Origin: Gluconacetobacter tumulisoli
GTDB lineage: Bacteria; Pseudomonadota; Alphaproteobacteria; Acetobacterales; Acetobacteraceae
Reading direction: 5' to 3'
Assembly (NCBI RefSeq): GCF_014174155.1
Contig: NZ_JABEQM010000003.1
Span: 1-64,000, forward strand
Length of the DNA: 64,000 bases
The notes beneath the pieces were generated by a model. The model saw only the letters and a list, made by a program, of their open reading frames with translations. It was not told the origin of the DNA and ran no database searches. The position numbers and the translations under genes are program-made. Below are positions 17,327 to 26,094 of the stretch, in pieces (positions within the stretch are counted from its first letter, which is position 1; every line of letters starts with the position of its first letter).

Positions 17327-17788
17327 TCAATCCGTTGGCTCCGCCGCATGCCGGATCAGGTTGGTGCGCAGTTTGACAATGGCCTTTTGCAGCGCACGGA
17401 ATTCATCCGGTTCCAGACCCGTCGCCTTGACCAGGGTTTTCTGTGCGCCCTTCTGGCGCAGGGCCCGCCCGGCGTCGGTCAGGCTGACGATGACCTGCCG
17501 TTCGTCCTTCGGGTCTCGTCCCCGGTGGAGGTAACCGAGGGTCTCGAGCTTCTTCAGGATGGGCGTCAGAGTGTTGGATTCGAGGAAGAGCTTCTCGCCC
17601 AATCCGCCCACGGTCTGGTGATCTTCCTCCCACAGGGCCACGATCGCGATCCATTGGGTATAGGTGACGCCCAGTTCCTCCAGGATCGCCTTGTAGGCGC
17701 GACCATAGGCCAGATTTGTGGAATAGACTGCAAAGCACATGAAATCAGCGAGTTGCGGATAGTTCGGCCTCGGCACCGGGGCATCCAT
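17327..17788 (-). CDS. ohrR: MarR family peroxide sensor OhrR (copy 2)
   Basis: Protein of 153 aa. The reactive cysteine is C18 (LADFMCFAVYSTN), followed by VTYTQWIAIVALW and the winged helix with ESNTLTPILKKLE and DPKDERQVIVSL. It is clearly similar to OhrR copy 1 but from a distinct branch: a longer N-terminus before the cysteine and a shorter tail. It is divergent from ohr copy 2, with three palindromes in the 211-base gap. Confidence 0.9.
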   Translation of the reverse strand: MDAPVPRPNYPQLADFMCFAVYSTNLAYGRAYKAILEELGVTYTQWIAIVALWEEDHQTVGGLGEKLFLESNTLTPILKKLETLGYLHRGRDPKDERQVIVSLTDAGRALRQKGAQKTLVKATGLEPDEFRALQKAIVKLRTNLIRHAAEPTD

Positions 17789-17825
17789 CGGGCGTTTCTC
17801 CTGGGAAGGTCCATTTGATCCCGTA

Positions 17826-17843
17826 TAACTCGTATGCGATTAA
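17826..17843. promoter_or_regulatory. Probable OhrR operator A of copy 2
   Basis: TAACTCG-N4-CGATTAA, five of seven arm positions paired, 38 bases before the ohrR copy 2 start. It fits self-repression. Confidence 0.5.
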
Positions 17844-17901
17844 ATCGGAAGATTTAACGTGTGTCGGACTCTCGCCTCTGAGGACAGGTTTCCTGCCCAT
17901 A

Positions 17902-17919
17902 TAAATCGGATGCGATTAA
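17902..17919. promoter_or_regulatory. Probable OhrR operator B of copy 2
   Basis: TAAATCG-N4-CGATTAA, six of seven arm positions paired, in the middle of the ohrR/ohr gap. Its right arm and following bases (CGATTAAATCGGAA) repeat those of operator A exactly. Confidence 0.6.
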
Positions 17920-17955
17920 ATCGGAATACTTGACTCACCGCCCCGCTAAGCCTAT

Positions 17956-17975
17956 TAACATCGCATCCGATGTTA
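17956..17975. promoter_or_regulatory. Probable OhrR operator C, perfect palindrome
   Basis: TAACATCG-N4-CGATGTTA, 8-bp perfect arms with the common 4-base spacer, 25 bases before the ohr copy 2 start. It is the most symmetric of the five sites and probably overlaps the ohr promoter. Confidence 0.6.
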
Positions 17976-17999
17976 TCGGATACGAATGGAGTGAGAAGC

Positions 18000-18419
18000 A
18001 TGAACAGCCAGATGAAAACAGTGCTCTACACAGGCCACATCCACGCCACCGGCGGCCGAGACGGTGCCGCCCGCAGTGACGACGGCCATCTCGACATCCG
18101 CCTGTCGCCGCCCGGTTCGGGCGGACAGGGGACCAATCCCGAACAACTGTTCGCGGCTGGCTGGTCCGCCTGTTTCATCGGCGCGATACGCCTCGCCGCC
18201 CGTGCGCAGGCTGTCGCGTTGCCGGCGGACGTGTCCGTGGAGGCGGAAATCGATCTGACGAAGGACGATTCCGGCTTCGCCCTGCAGGCACGGCTGACCG
18301 TGAATCTTCCGGATCTCGACGCGCACATCGCGCGCGCCATCGTCGATGCGGCGCACCAGACCTGCCCGTATTCCAAGGCCACACGCGGAAACATCGACGT
18401 CGCGATCGAAATCGCCTGA
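18000..18419 (+). CDS. ohr: Organic hydroperoxide resistance protein Ohr (copy 2)
   Basis: Protein of 139 aa with both Ohr cysteines (WSACFIGAIRL and QTCPYSKATRGNI) and the conserved TNPEQLFAAG. It has the same role as copy 1, reduction of organic hydroperoxides by a lipoamide-linked thiol cycle. The start at 18000 is set by the position after operator C. A short gap leads to DUF1097 and DUF6130 genes on the same strand, which may form an extended peroxide-responsive transcript. Confidence 0.92.
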   Translation: MNSQMKTVLYTGHIHATGGRDGAARSDDGHLDIRLSPPGSGGQGTNPEQLFAAGWSACFIGAIRLAARAQAVALPADVSVEAEIDLTKDDSGFALQARLTVNLPDLDAHIARAIVDAAHQTCPYSKATRGNIDVAIEIA

Positions 18420-18489
18420 CCCACCCAATGCGTTTCCTGACTTTCCCGCGGATCCGTGCCGGTCCGCCGTTCTTCCCGGAGTCCCCGCC

Positions 18490-19014
18490 ATGACCGTTTT
18501 CTCCTTCACCTCACCCCGTTTCCACGTCGTCTCGGTCGCCGTCGCGGCCGTGGCGGGCCTGTCCACATTCGGGACGCTGCACGCGATGCTGCCGGCGTCG
18601 GCCATGTTCCTCGGCTGGATTGCCTATGCGCTGGGCGGTCCCTCGCTGCGCGGTGGCAGCGCCCGCTTTGCCTCGTTCCTGTTCGGGCTGCTGTTCGGCA
18701 TCGGTACGGCACTGGTCATCGCCGCCCTGACACCCAGCCTGGGGGCCGCAGCGACGCCGCTGGCGGTCTCGGGGGTCGTCATCCTCGTGCTCAGCCTGCG
18801 AACGATGGCGCCGTTCGACAACTCCCTGGCCTATTTCCTGGGACTGACGAGCTTCTTCTATTCGGGATTTGCGCCGTCCGTCGCGACGTTCGCCATCCTC
18901 GCCGCCGCGGGTGCGATCGGTGCCGCCTCCTGCGCGGGGGCCGTCTGGCTGGAGCACCGTGTGACACGTGGCCCGGCTTCCCCGCGTCCCACCGCGTCTG
19001 TCGCACTGTCCTGA
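18490..19014 (+). CDS. DUF1097 family inner-membrane protein
   Basis: Protein of 174 aa with about five or six membrane helices rich in Ala, Leu and Gly. The pattern (ASAMFLGWIAYALGG near the front, PFDNSLAYFLGLTSFFYSGF in the second half) matches DUF1097 proteins, whose function is not known. The ATG at 18490 was chosen because the helical region starts soon after; the longer frame begins inside ohr. It is co-directional with ohr copy 2, 70 bases away. Confidence 0.75.
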   Translation: MTVFSFTSPRFHVVSVAVAAVAGLSTFGTLHAMLPASAMFLGWIAYALGGPSLRGGSARFASFLFGLLFGIGTALVIAALTPSLGAAATPLAVSGVVILVLSLRTMAPFDNSLAYFLGLTSFFYSGFAPSVATFAILAAAGAIGAASCAGAVWLEHRVTRGPASPRPTASVALS

Positions 19015-19032
19015 CGATCCGAGCGGAGATGA

Positions 19033-19503
19033 ATGATGTTCACGCGCGACTGTATGGGGCTGGTCCTGATGGCGGCCCTGCTGATCCCTGCCGAGGCGGC
19101 CGTCGGCCAGACCGCAGCGGACTATCTCGGCCCCGCGGGCGTGGTGCCGTTGAATGCACCCCAGCCACCGGCCCGGCTGATCGTCGATCCGCCCCTGCCG
19201 GCGCCGCTGGCCCGTGGGCAGGTCTTCATCCAGTACCGGGCGGAGAATCTTCGGATCGAGCCCGTGTTCGGGCCCAAGGCGACGGAGGTGACGCCGCGGA
19301 TCGGTCATCTCCACGTCTCGCTCGACAACGCCCCCTGGCATTGGGCGGACGCGAGCGGCGAGCCGCTGATCCTTGTCGGCCTGCCCCCCGGGCCGCACCA
19401 GGTCCTCGTCACGCTGGCGGATGCGAACCACCATCCGCTGGATCGCCAGATCGTCCATTTCGTCGTGCCGGCGACCGCCGCGAACACGCCTTCCAGCCAT
19501 TAG
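19033..19503 (+). CDS. DUF6130 family exported protein
   Basis: Protein of 156 aa. A signal peptide (residues 1-25) is followed by a small beta-rich domain with HLHVSLDNAPWHWADASGEP and GLPPGPHQVLV, which I match to DUF6130, a periplasmic family without known activity. GGAG precedes two adjacent ATG codons; either could be used. It is 18 bases after DUF1097 and 18 before the alpha/beta hydrolase, so the four genes to 21731 look like one operon. Confidence 0.75.
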   Translation: MMFTRDCMGLVLMAALLIPAEAAVGQTAADYLGPAGVVPLNAPQPPARLIVDPPLPAPLARGQVFIQYRAENLRIEPVFGPKATEVTPRIGHLHVSLDNAPWHWADASGEPLILVGLPPGPHQVLVTLADANHHPLDRQIVHFVVPATAANTPSSH

Positions 19504-19521
19504 CGTTCGGGAGTCATCCCC

Positions 19522-20559
19522 ATGACCCACATTCATTTTCGCGATCCGGGCCGACGTCGTTTTCTCGGCTTTGCGGCCCTTTCCACCGCCGCGTTCGATC
19601 TCGGCCTGTTTGGTCGCCCCGTGCAGGCGGCGACACCATCGGGGAGCCGGCCGGCAGTCGCATCCGTCCTGCCGGCGCCACGACAGATCGATGCGGGACC
19701 TTTATCCGTCGGCTATGTCGAAATGGGACCGGCGAATGGTCCGGTCGTCATGCTGCTGCATGGCTGGCCCTATGACATCCACAGTTTTGCCGAGGTCGCG
19801 CCGATGCTCGCGGCAGGCGGCTACCGGGTGGTGGTTCCGTATCTGCGCGGATACGGCACGACGTTGTTCCGCTCGGCGGCCACGCCGCGTAACGCTCAGC
19901 AGGCGGTGCTCGCGACCGACGCCATCGCGCTGATGGACGCCCTGGGCATCCGCAAGGCGATCTTCGCCGGGTTCGACTGGGGTGCCCGCACTGCCGACAT
20001 CGTCGCCGCCCTCTGGCCGGAGCGCTGCACGGGGCTCGTCTCGGTCAGCGGCTATCTGATCGGCAGCCAGCAGGCCAACGCGGCACCTCTGCCGCCGAAG
20101 GCCGAACTCTCCTGGTGGTATCAGTTCTATTTCGCAACCGAGCGCGGACGCCAGGGCTATGCCCGCAACACGAAGGACTTCAACCGGCTGATCTGGCAGC
20201 TTGCGTCGCCACAATGGCATTTCGACGACACGACCTACGACCGCTCGGCCAGGGCTTTCGACAATCCCGACCATGTTGCCGTCGTGATCCATAATTACCG
20301 CTGGCGTCTTGGGCTGGCGGACGGAGAGCGTCACTATGACGCGCTGGAAAAGCGGCTTGCGGCGTTTCCGTCCATCACCGTGCCCGCCATCACGATGGAA
20401 GGTGATGCCAACGGCGCGCCGCATCCGGCGCCGGAAACCTATCGGGGGCGCTTCGCCGGGCGATACGAACATCGCCTGATCCGTGGCGGAATCGGTCATA
20501 ACCTGCCGCAGGAGGCGCCGGCCGCCTTCGCGGATGCCGTCCGTGCGGTCGTGTCATGA
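19522..20559 (+). CDS. TAT-exported epoxide-hydrolase-like alpha/beta hydrolase
   Basis: Protein of 345 aa. GRRRFLGFAALS at residues 10-21 is a twin-arginine signal. The alpha/beta hydrolase fold follows, with oxyanion-hole HGWP (80-83) and the nucleophile elbow GFDWGA with D152, as in epoxide hydrolases and haloalkane dehalogenases. The catalytic histidine is probably in GGIGHNLPQE near residue 325. It acts in the periplasm, on an unknown ester, epoxide or halide. The last four bases overlap the start of the redoxin gene. Confidence 0.85.
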   Translation: MTHIHFRDPGRRRFLGFAALSTAAFDLGLFGRPVQAATPSGSRPAVASVLPAPRQIDAGPLSVGYVEMGPANGPVVMLLHGWPYDIHSFAEVAPMLAAGGYRVVVPYLRGYGTTLFRSAATPRNAQQAVLATDAIALMDALGIRKAIFAGFDWGARTADIVAALWPERCTGLVSVSGYLIGSQQANAAPLPPKAELSWWYQFYFATERGRQGYARNTKDFNRLIWQLASPQWHFDDTTYDRSARAFDNPDHVAVVIHNYRWRLGLADGERHYDALEKRLAAFPSITVPAITMEGDANGAPHPAPETYRGRFAGRYEHRLIRGGIGHNLPQEAPAAFADAVRAVVS

Positions 20560-21731
20560 CGATCCGCACGATATCTGAACAACCGTATGCGAAAGAATAC
20601 GCCATGACAGGCATGTTTTATTCCAGGGCGCGGCGTCGGATCGGGCTCATGGCCTCGCTGGCGCTCCTGGCGAGCGAGGCCGGCACCGGCCGCTGCGCGC
20701 TGGCCGAGACAGCCGCCGAAAACCAGGGCGGCGAGGTGGTACCCGTTTCGGCATTGCCTTCCCTGCCGGTCGAGGGCGTGATGCCCTCGCTCGACGGCGC
20801 CGTGGCATGGCTCAATTCGCCGCCGCTCGACACACGACACCTGCGCGGCAAAGTCGTTCTTGTGGATTTCTGGGCCTATTCCTGCATCAACTGTATCCGC
20901 GCGGAGCCTTATATCCGGGCATGGGCCGAAAAATACCGGAACCAGGGGCTTGTCGTCATCGGCGTTCACACGCCGGAGTTCAGCTTCGAGACCGATATCG
21001 TCAATATCCGTCGGGCGGCGGAGCGGTTTGGAATGACCTATCCCATTGCCGTCGACAGCAATCGCGCGATCTGGCGGGCATTCGATAATGAATACTGGCC
21101 CGCCCTGTATTTCATCGATGCCCAGGGACGGATCCGTCATCATCAGTTCGGCGAGGGCGAGTACGACACGTCCGAACGTGTCATCCGGCAGCTTCTGGCC
21201 GAAGCCGGGGCACAGGCGAAGACTGACACGGCCCTGGTCGTTCCTCATGCCCGGGGGGCGGAGGCCGCCGCCGATATGGGGGACATTCGTTCGGAGGAGA
21301 CCTATATCGGCTATGAGAAAGAAACCGGTTTCGCGTCTCCCCGGAACATTCGCCGCGACAGGTCGGCAACATATGCGTCCGGAAATCCTGGCCTCAACCA
21401 GTGGAGTTTGCTCGGCAACTGGACCGTCGGCGCCGAGCACGCGACCCTCGACGGACCGGGAGGTGCAATCACCTACAGGTTCCGCGCGCGCGATCTGCAC
21501 CTCGTTCTCGGCCCTGCCGCCGGTGGGAAGCCCGTGAGGTTCCAGGTTCTCATTGATGGTGTCCCGCCCGGTGCCGACCATGGCAGTGATATCGACACCG
21601 CCGGCAAGGGCATCGTCACGGAGACGCGGCTCTATCAACTCGTGCGACAGTCAGGTGCCGTCAGGGAGCGGACGTTCCAGATACGCTTTCTGGATCCGGG
21701 CGTTGCCGCCTATTCATTTACGTTCGGTTAG
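20556..21731 (+). CDS. Exported thioredoxin-like redoxin with C-terminal beta domain
   Basis: Protein of up to 391 aa. A redoxin domain holds WAYSCINCIRAEPY (CxxC at residues 110-113) and VVIGVHTPEF; the CINC motif and the C-terminal domain match the soluble part of DipZ-like proteins without the CcdA membrane part. The C-terminal region (LLGNWTVGAEHA onward) is a beta-sandwich. The ATG at 20556 overlaps the previous stop (ATGA), implying coupled translation; an ATG at 20604 places the signal peptide closer to the N-terminus. Likely periplasmic thiol-disulfide exchange. Confidence 0.82.
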   Translation: MTIRTISEQPYAKEYAMTGMFYSRARRRIGLMASLALLASEAGTGRCALAETAAENQGGEVVPVSALPSLPVEGVMPSLDGAVAWLNSPPLDTRHLRGKVVLVDFWAYSCINCIRAEPYIRAWAEKYRNQGLVVIGVHTPEFSFETDIVNIRRAAERFGMTYPIAVDSNRAIWRAFDNEYWPALYFIDAQGRIRHHQFGEGEYDTSERVIRQLLAEAGAQAKTDTALVVPHARGAEAAADMGDIRSEETYIGYEKETGFASPRNIRRDRSATYASGNPGLNQWSLLGNWTVGAEHATLDGPGGAITYRFRARDLHLVLGPAAGGKPVRFQVLIDGVPPGADHGSDIDTAGKGIVTETRLYQLVRQSGAVRERTFQIRFLDPGVAAYSFTFG

Positions 21732-21899
21732 TTCGCGCTCGGGCCGGTCGATTTCGCCGCCGTCGATCTGCACGACCTCCGGGACATGATCCATGGGAGG
21801 ACGGGCTGAATCCTCTCGTCATAAAGATGTCACATTTCTGAACCGACGAAGCTGCTACGCACGCCGCGGGGATCGCATGGACGTTGAGGTACCGTGGAC

Positions 21900-22463
21900 A
21901 TGGTCGTGCAGGCGGATCGGCTGGAATGGATTGCAAAACACATTCTCCCGCATGAACCTCATTTGCGTATGTGGCTTCGCGGTCTCTCGGGCATTGAGGT
22001 CGATGATGTCGTCCAGGAAACCTACGCGATCCTGATCGACGCGGATGTCGTGCATATCCAGTCCCCGCGGGCTTATCTGTTCACAGTCGCGCGCAACCTG
22101 GCCCTGCAGCATTATCGCCGTGCCAAAATTATTTCGATCGTCGCACTGGCGGATTTCGACGCCCAAAGCATCATGGAAGATGCACCGTCGGTCGAAGAGA
22201 TCGTCGGTGCCCGGCAGGACCTGAAGCGGCTTCATGCGACGATGGCGGAGTTGCCGACAAAATGCCGCGAAGTCCTGGTGTTGAGGAGGGTCGAAGGATG
22301 GTCGCAGAAGCAGGTCGCGCGTCATTTGGGCATTTCGGAAAACGTGGTGGAAAAGCAGCTTGCCCGTGCGCTGAGATTGCTGGGACGCGCGTTTGGCCGG
22401 AGCCGACCGGCCCAAAATGAGATGGCCGATCGTGAAAAGGCAGGTCGCCGATCCATCCGGTGA
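21900..22463 (+). CDS. ECF sigma factor, FecI type
   Basis: Protein of 187 aa with sigma-70 region 2 (VDDVVQETYAILI, SPRAYLFTVARNL) and region 4 (CREVLVLRRVEGWSQKQVA, HLGISENVVEKQL). FecI-type sigma factors transcribe a TonB receptor when their cognate FecR protein is triggered. GAGG lies ten bases before this ATG; a GTG at 21894 is an alternative. FecR, TonB receptor and phosphoesterase genes follow in the same direction. Confidence 0.9.
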   Translation: MVVQADRLEWIAKHILPHEPHLRMWLRGLSGIEVDDVVQETYAILIDADVVHIQSPRAYLFTVARNLALQHYRRAKIISIVALADFDAQSIMEDAPSVEEIVGARQDLKRLHATMAELPTKCREVLVLRRVEGWSQKQVARHLGISENVVEKQLARALRLLGRAFGRSRPAQNEMADREKAGRRSIR

Positions 22464-22467
22464 CGCC

Positions 22468-23406
22468 ATGGCCCCGGATCATCCGGACGATATAGCATTC
22501 GGCTGGGTCGCGCGCCTCGACCGGGGCGCATTGCCTGCCGAAGAGCAGGCGGCCCTTGACGCGTGGCTGGCCTCGGACATGCGGCATCGGGGTGCGTTTA
22601 TCAGGGCGCAGGCGATCTGGCTGTCGCTGGATCGCGCCCGCGCGCTTCACGCGCCACCTCCGCCCCCTCCCGCAATTGCGCCTGCCATGCGCCCGCCCCA
22701 AGGGCGGCGGCAGATGATGCGCTTTGCGGCAGCCGCGGCGTGTGCTGCCCTGGTGGTGCCACGCCGTTCGCAGGGGCATGAACATGTCTGGCGCACGACG
22801 ATTGGCACCTCCGCGCCGGTGCCCATGCCGGGCGGGCGGCTTATTCTCGATCGCGATACTTTATTGATGGGCTACGTGGAGGAGGGGCGTCCGCTTGAAG
22901 CGCGATTGCTGTGCGGGCGGGTTTGGGGTGACTGGACTGCCGTTCGATCGAGCACACCCGTGATGAAGGCCGGACAGACGTTGATTTTTCCCGGGGCCGC
23001 ATCTTTCGTGGTTCAGCAATCGGCCCGCGTTACCGAGATACTTGTCCTGGCCGGCGCGGTACGCACCGATGCCGGATCGCAGGAATGGACTCTCGGAACA
23101 GGCCAGTGGATGCGCACAGGCGACGGCATGCTGCCACGCACGGGGACGCTGTCTGCCGACGAAATGTATCGTCGTACGGCCTGGAGCCGTGACACCCTTG
23201 AATTGCGAACGGAAACCTTGGCCGAGGCTGTCGCAATTCTAAATCTCTACAATCATCGTCGCATTGTCGTGCATGGCGCCGCGCTGTCCGCGCAACGTCT
23301 GGTCGGTGTGTTTCGCCTGAGCGATCCGTCCGGATTCGTGCGCGCGGTCTGCGCGATCCTGGGGGCGGAACATGTCGAATCGCCGGAGAAAATAGATATA
23401 TTTTGA
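22468..23406 (+). CDS. FecR family anti-sigma/sigma regulator
   Basis: Protein of 312 aa. The N-terminal DUF4880 segment (DDIAFGWVARLDRGALPAEE) binds the sigma factor. One short hydrophobic helix lies near residues 72-90, after a poly-proline stretch. The periplasmic FecR domain follows (MPGGRLILDRDTLL to about residue 200), then a C-terminal STN-like end (YNHRRIVVHGAALSAQRLVG). It sits in the inner membrane, senses the loaded TonB receptor and activates the sigma factor encoded four bases upstream. A GTG at 22432 is a possible earlier start. Confidence 0.87.
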   Translation: MAPDHPDDIAFGWVARLDRGALPAEEQAALDAWLASDMRHRGAFIRAQAIWLSLDRARALHAPPPPPPAIAPAMRPPQGRRQMMRFAAAAACAALVVPRRSQGHEHVWRTTIGTSAPVPMPGGRLILDRDTLLMGYVEEGRPLEARLLCGRVWGDWTAVRSSTPVMKAGQTLIFPGAASFVVQQSARVTEILVLAGAVRTDAGSQEWTLGTGQWMRTGDGMLPRTGTLSADEMYRRTAWSRDTLELRTETLAEAVAILNLYNHRRIVVHGAALSAQRLVGVFRLSDPSGFVRAVCAILGAEHVESPEKIDIF

Positions 23407-23521
23407 AATCATATGGTATGTCATGAATTTTTCACAATCTTTCTGATGGGCGTCGTGGCGGATTCCGGTCCCCTGCGCATCCTTCCGTTGAAACGCTCAT
23501 TCAATCAGGAAGCGGATTGCC

Positions 23522-26056
23522 GTGAAACCGACATATCGCCAGGTCCTCATTCTCTGTTCGTGTCTCGGCACGTCCTTGCCGTTTCTCTCCGCAGCGCAGG
23601 CCCGTCCCACGGAATTCAATCTGCCACGTCAGCCTGTCGCGGATGCGATTCTTGCCTACGGCCGCCAGGCCAATGTGAGGATCGTATTGAAAGCGGCCAC
23701 AGCCAATGGCGTGATTGCTCATCCGGTAAAAGGCGTCCTGGAGCCCGAGGCGGCGCTCTCGGCCCTGTTGCTCGGTACCGGACTGCAGGGCCAGCATCAA
23801 CCTGACGGGACCATTTTGATCGAAAGCGCCGTACACGCGCCTGATGCCGCCGCGACACCGCACACGGGCCAGCGCAGGGCGGATACCGGCGCCTCCGAAA
23901 GCGTCATCGTGCTGGGTGCCGGGCATTCCCGCCAGGTCCAGATCCTGTCGCGGGCGGAGTTGCGCAAATCGGTCCCGGGAACGTCGCCTTTGACGACATT
24001 GTCGGAATTGCCGGGCGTGAATTTCCAGTCGTCCGACCCGCTGGGCGCCTATGAGTGGGCCCAGCAGATAACGGTCCGCGGGTTTATTACGGATCAGTTG
24101 GGATACACGCTTGATGGCGTGCCCCTTGGCAACATGCAATATCGCAATAACAACGGGCTGAGCATCGGCCGGGCCCTTGAAAACGAGAACAACGGTCCCG
24201 TCACCCTGGCGCAAGGGGCAGGGGCGCTCGGTACGGCTTCGACCAGCAATCTGGGTGGAACGATCCAGTTCACGTCGATCGACCCCACGGATCACTATGG
24301 GGTGGATGTCGCCGGTTCGGTCGGCAGCTCGAACATGTGGCGAACCTTTGCGCGCGTGAACACGGGCATCCTGCCCGGTGGCGGCAAGGCGTTCATCAGC
24401 TATGACTACCAGTTCGCGGATAAATGGAAGGGGTGGGGGCAGCAAAAGCAGCAGCAGCTCAACATCAAATATATCCAGCCGCTCGGCAGTTCGGTGAGGG
24501 CGACGACCTATCTCGACCTTGATGACAGACGAGAGGACGATTATCTCGACCTGTCGAAGTCCCTGATCGGCCGATTTGGCTATAATCACGACGATATCAG
24601 CAGAAATTACGCCCTGGCCGAACAGATTGCCCGCGCGGTCCAGAATGGTACGTCGATTCCCGCTCCCTATCAGAGCGCGGACGATACTTACTATCGGGGC
24701 GGTGGCGTCCGCCAGGACGTTCTGGGGTACGGACGGCTGGATTACGACATCTCATCCCGTCTCAGCGGTGCGACCACGGTGTACGGACATCTCGATCGTG
24801 GTCCCGGAACCTGGGCGGATCCCTACGACCCCACCCCGGCCGAGTTCGGGGGATCGCCCCTGTCCGTGTCCACAACCGAATATAATATGCATCGCGAGGG
24901 CGTCACGACCAGCCTTGCCTACAGGTTTCGGCGTCATCGCATCGAGGCGGGCTTCTGGTTCGAGCATAATCTGTTCAGCCAGGCCGCAAAGCTCTACCCG
25001 CTGCAGGCCGGCGTCGCGCCCGACGATTTCGAGAGATTCTACGACGATCCGTTCGACGTGCAGTGGCAATATGTATTCCGCACCAAGGTCTATCAGTTCC
25101 ACATCGGTGATACCTGGCGCGTGACGCCGAAACTGCGTGTGAACGCAGGCTTCAAGTCACTCGTTTCCGACAGCTCGGCCCGCACCATCTCCAGCAGCAA
25201 CCCGATCAACGCGTCGATATCGGCGTCCAACGGCTTTCTTCCGCAGGCCGGCGTACTTTATACATTCGATAGTCACAACGAAGTCTTTGCCGATTTCACC
25301 CGGAACATGGCGGCCTATACCGCGTCGGCGTCGACCGGCCCATTCTCAACCACGCAGGCAGGTTTTGACTATGTGCGCGGGAATTTGAAGCCGGAGACGA
25401 CCAACACGGAAGAGGTGGGATACCGGTTTCACAATGCGGTGCTGCAGTTCTCCCTCACCGGATATTATGTCAATTTCGCCAATCGTTTGCTTGCCTCGTC
25501 GTTGAGTTCCGTGGTCGTGGGAAACCAGAACGTTCTTGAAAACGTGGGTGGAGTAACATCGCGTGGTGTCGAAAGCGCTGCAAACTGGCGTTTCGCCCGC
25601 AACTGGTCGTTGTATGGAACCTGGTCGTATAACGACGCGCATTATGATGACAATGTGGCCGTGCCCGGAAGCGCCGTCGTCGTGCCGATCAAAGGCAAGC
25701 AGGTCGTGGCGGCGCCGCGCAACATTGGCAATATCAAGCTGGCCTATGACGACGGTACGATCTGGGGACAGGTCAGCGGGCAGTATCAGAGTCGCCGCTT
25801 CTATACCTACCTCAATGATTCCCCGATCAAAGGAAGAGTCGTCTTCAACCTCGCCGCCGGATACCGTTTCCACCGCCAGGGCTGGTTGAACAATCTGGAG
25901 GCTCAGGTGAATGTGGTGAATCTTTTCGATAAACGCTATATCTCGAGCATCGGTACGACGGGGTTCGTCAATTCCGACCCTGGCGGGACCTACCAGACGC
26001 TCCAGGCCGCGCCGCCGCGGCAGGTGTTCTTCACGCTCAGCAAACATTTTTTCTAA
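23522..26056 (+). CDS. TonB-dependent receptor with STN signalling domain
   Basis: Protein of 844 aa starting with GTG, nine bases after AGGAAG. A signal peptide (1-28) leads into an STN domain (about 30-100), a plug (ITVRGFITDQLGYTLDGVPL region, about 135-255) and a 22-stranded barrel ending in LSKHFF with the terminal Phe needed for outer-membrane assembly. The STN domain means that ligand binding signals to FecR upstream. The downstream metallophosphoesterase suggests that a phosphorylated compound, not necessarily an iron chelate, is the ligand. Confidence 0.92.
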   Translation: MKPTYRQVLILCSCLGTSLPFLSAAQARPTEFNLPRQPVADAILAYGRQANVRIVLKAATANGVIAHPVKGVLEPEAALSALLLGTGLQGQHQPDGTILIESAVHAPDAAATPHTGQRRADTGASESVIVLGAGHSRQVQILSRAELRKSVPGTSPLTTLSELPGVNFQSSDPLGAYEWAQQITVRGFITDQLGYTLDGVPLGNMQYRNNNGLSIGRALENENNGPVTLAQGAGALGTASTSNLGGTIQFTSIDPTDHYGVDVAGSVGSSNMWRTFARVNTGILPGGGKAFISYDYQFADKWKGWGQQKQQQLNIKYIQPLGSSVRATTYLDLDDRREDDYLDLSKSLIGRFGYNHDDISRNYALAEQIARAVQNGTSIPAPYQSADDTYYRGGGVRQDVLGYGRLDYDISSRLSGATTVYGHLDRGPGTWADPYDPTPAEFGGSPLSVSTTEYNMHREGVTTSLAYRFRRHRIEAGFWFEHNLFSQAAKLYPLQAGVAPDDFERFYDDPFDVQWQYVFRTKVYQFHIGDTWRVTPKLRVNAGFKSLVSDSSARTISSSNPINASISASNGFLPQAGVLYTFDSHNEVFADFTRNMAAYTASASTGPFSTTQAGFDYVRGNLKPETTNTEEVGYRFHNAVLQFSLTGYYVNFANRLLASSLSSVVVGNQNVLENVGGVTSRGVESAANWRFARNWSLYGTWSYNDAHYDDNVAVPGSAVVVPIKGKQVVAAPRNIGNIKLAYDDGTIWGQVSGQYQSRRFYTYLNDSPIKGRVVFNLAAGYRFHRQGWLNNLEAQVNVVNLFDKRYISSIGTTGFVNSDPGGTYQTLQAAPPRQVFFTLSKHFF

Positions 26057-26094
26057 TCGACCGAAGTCGATTCATGCTTTCGGAAGGATTTGTC

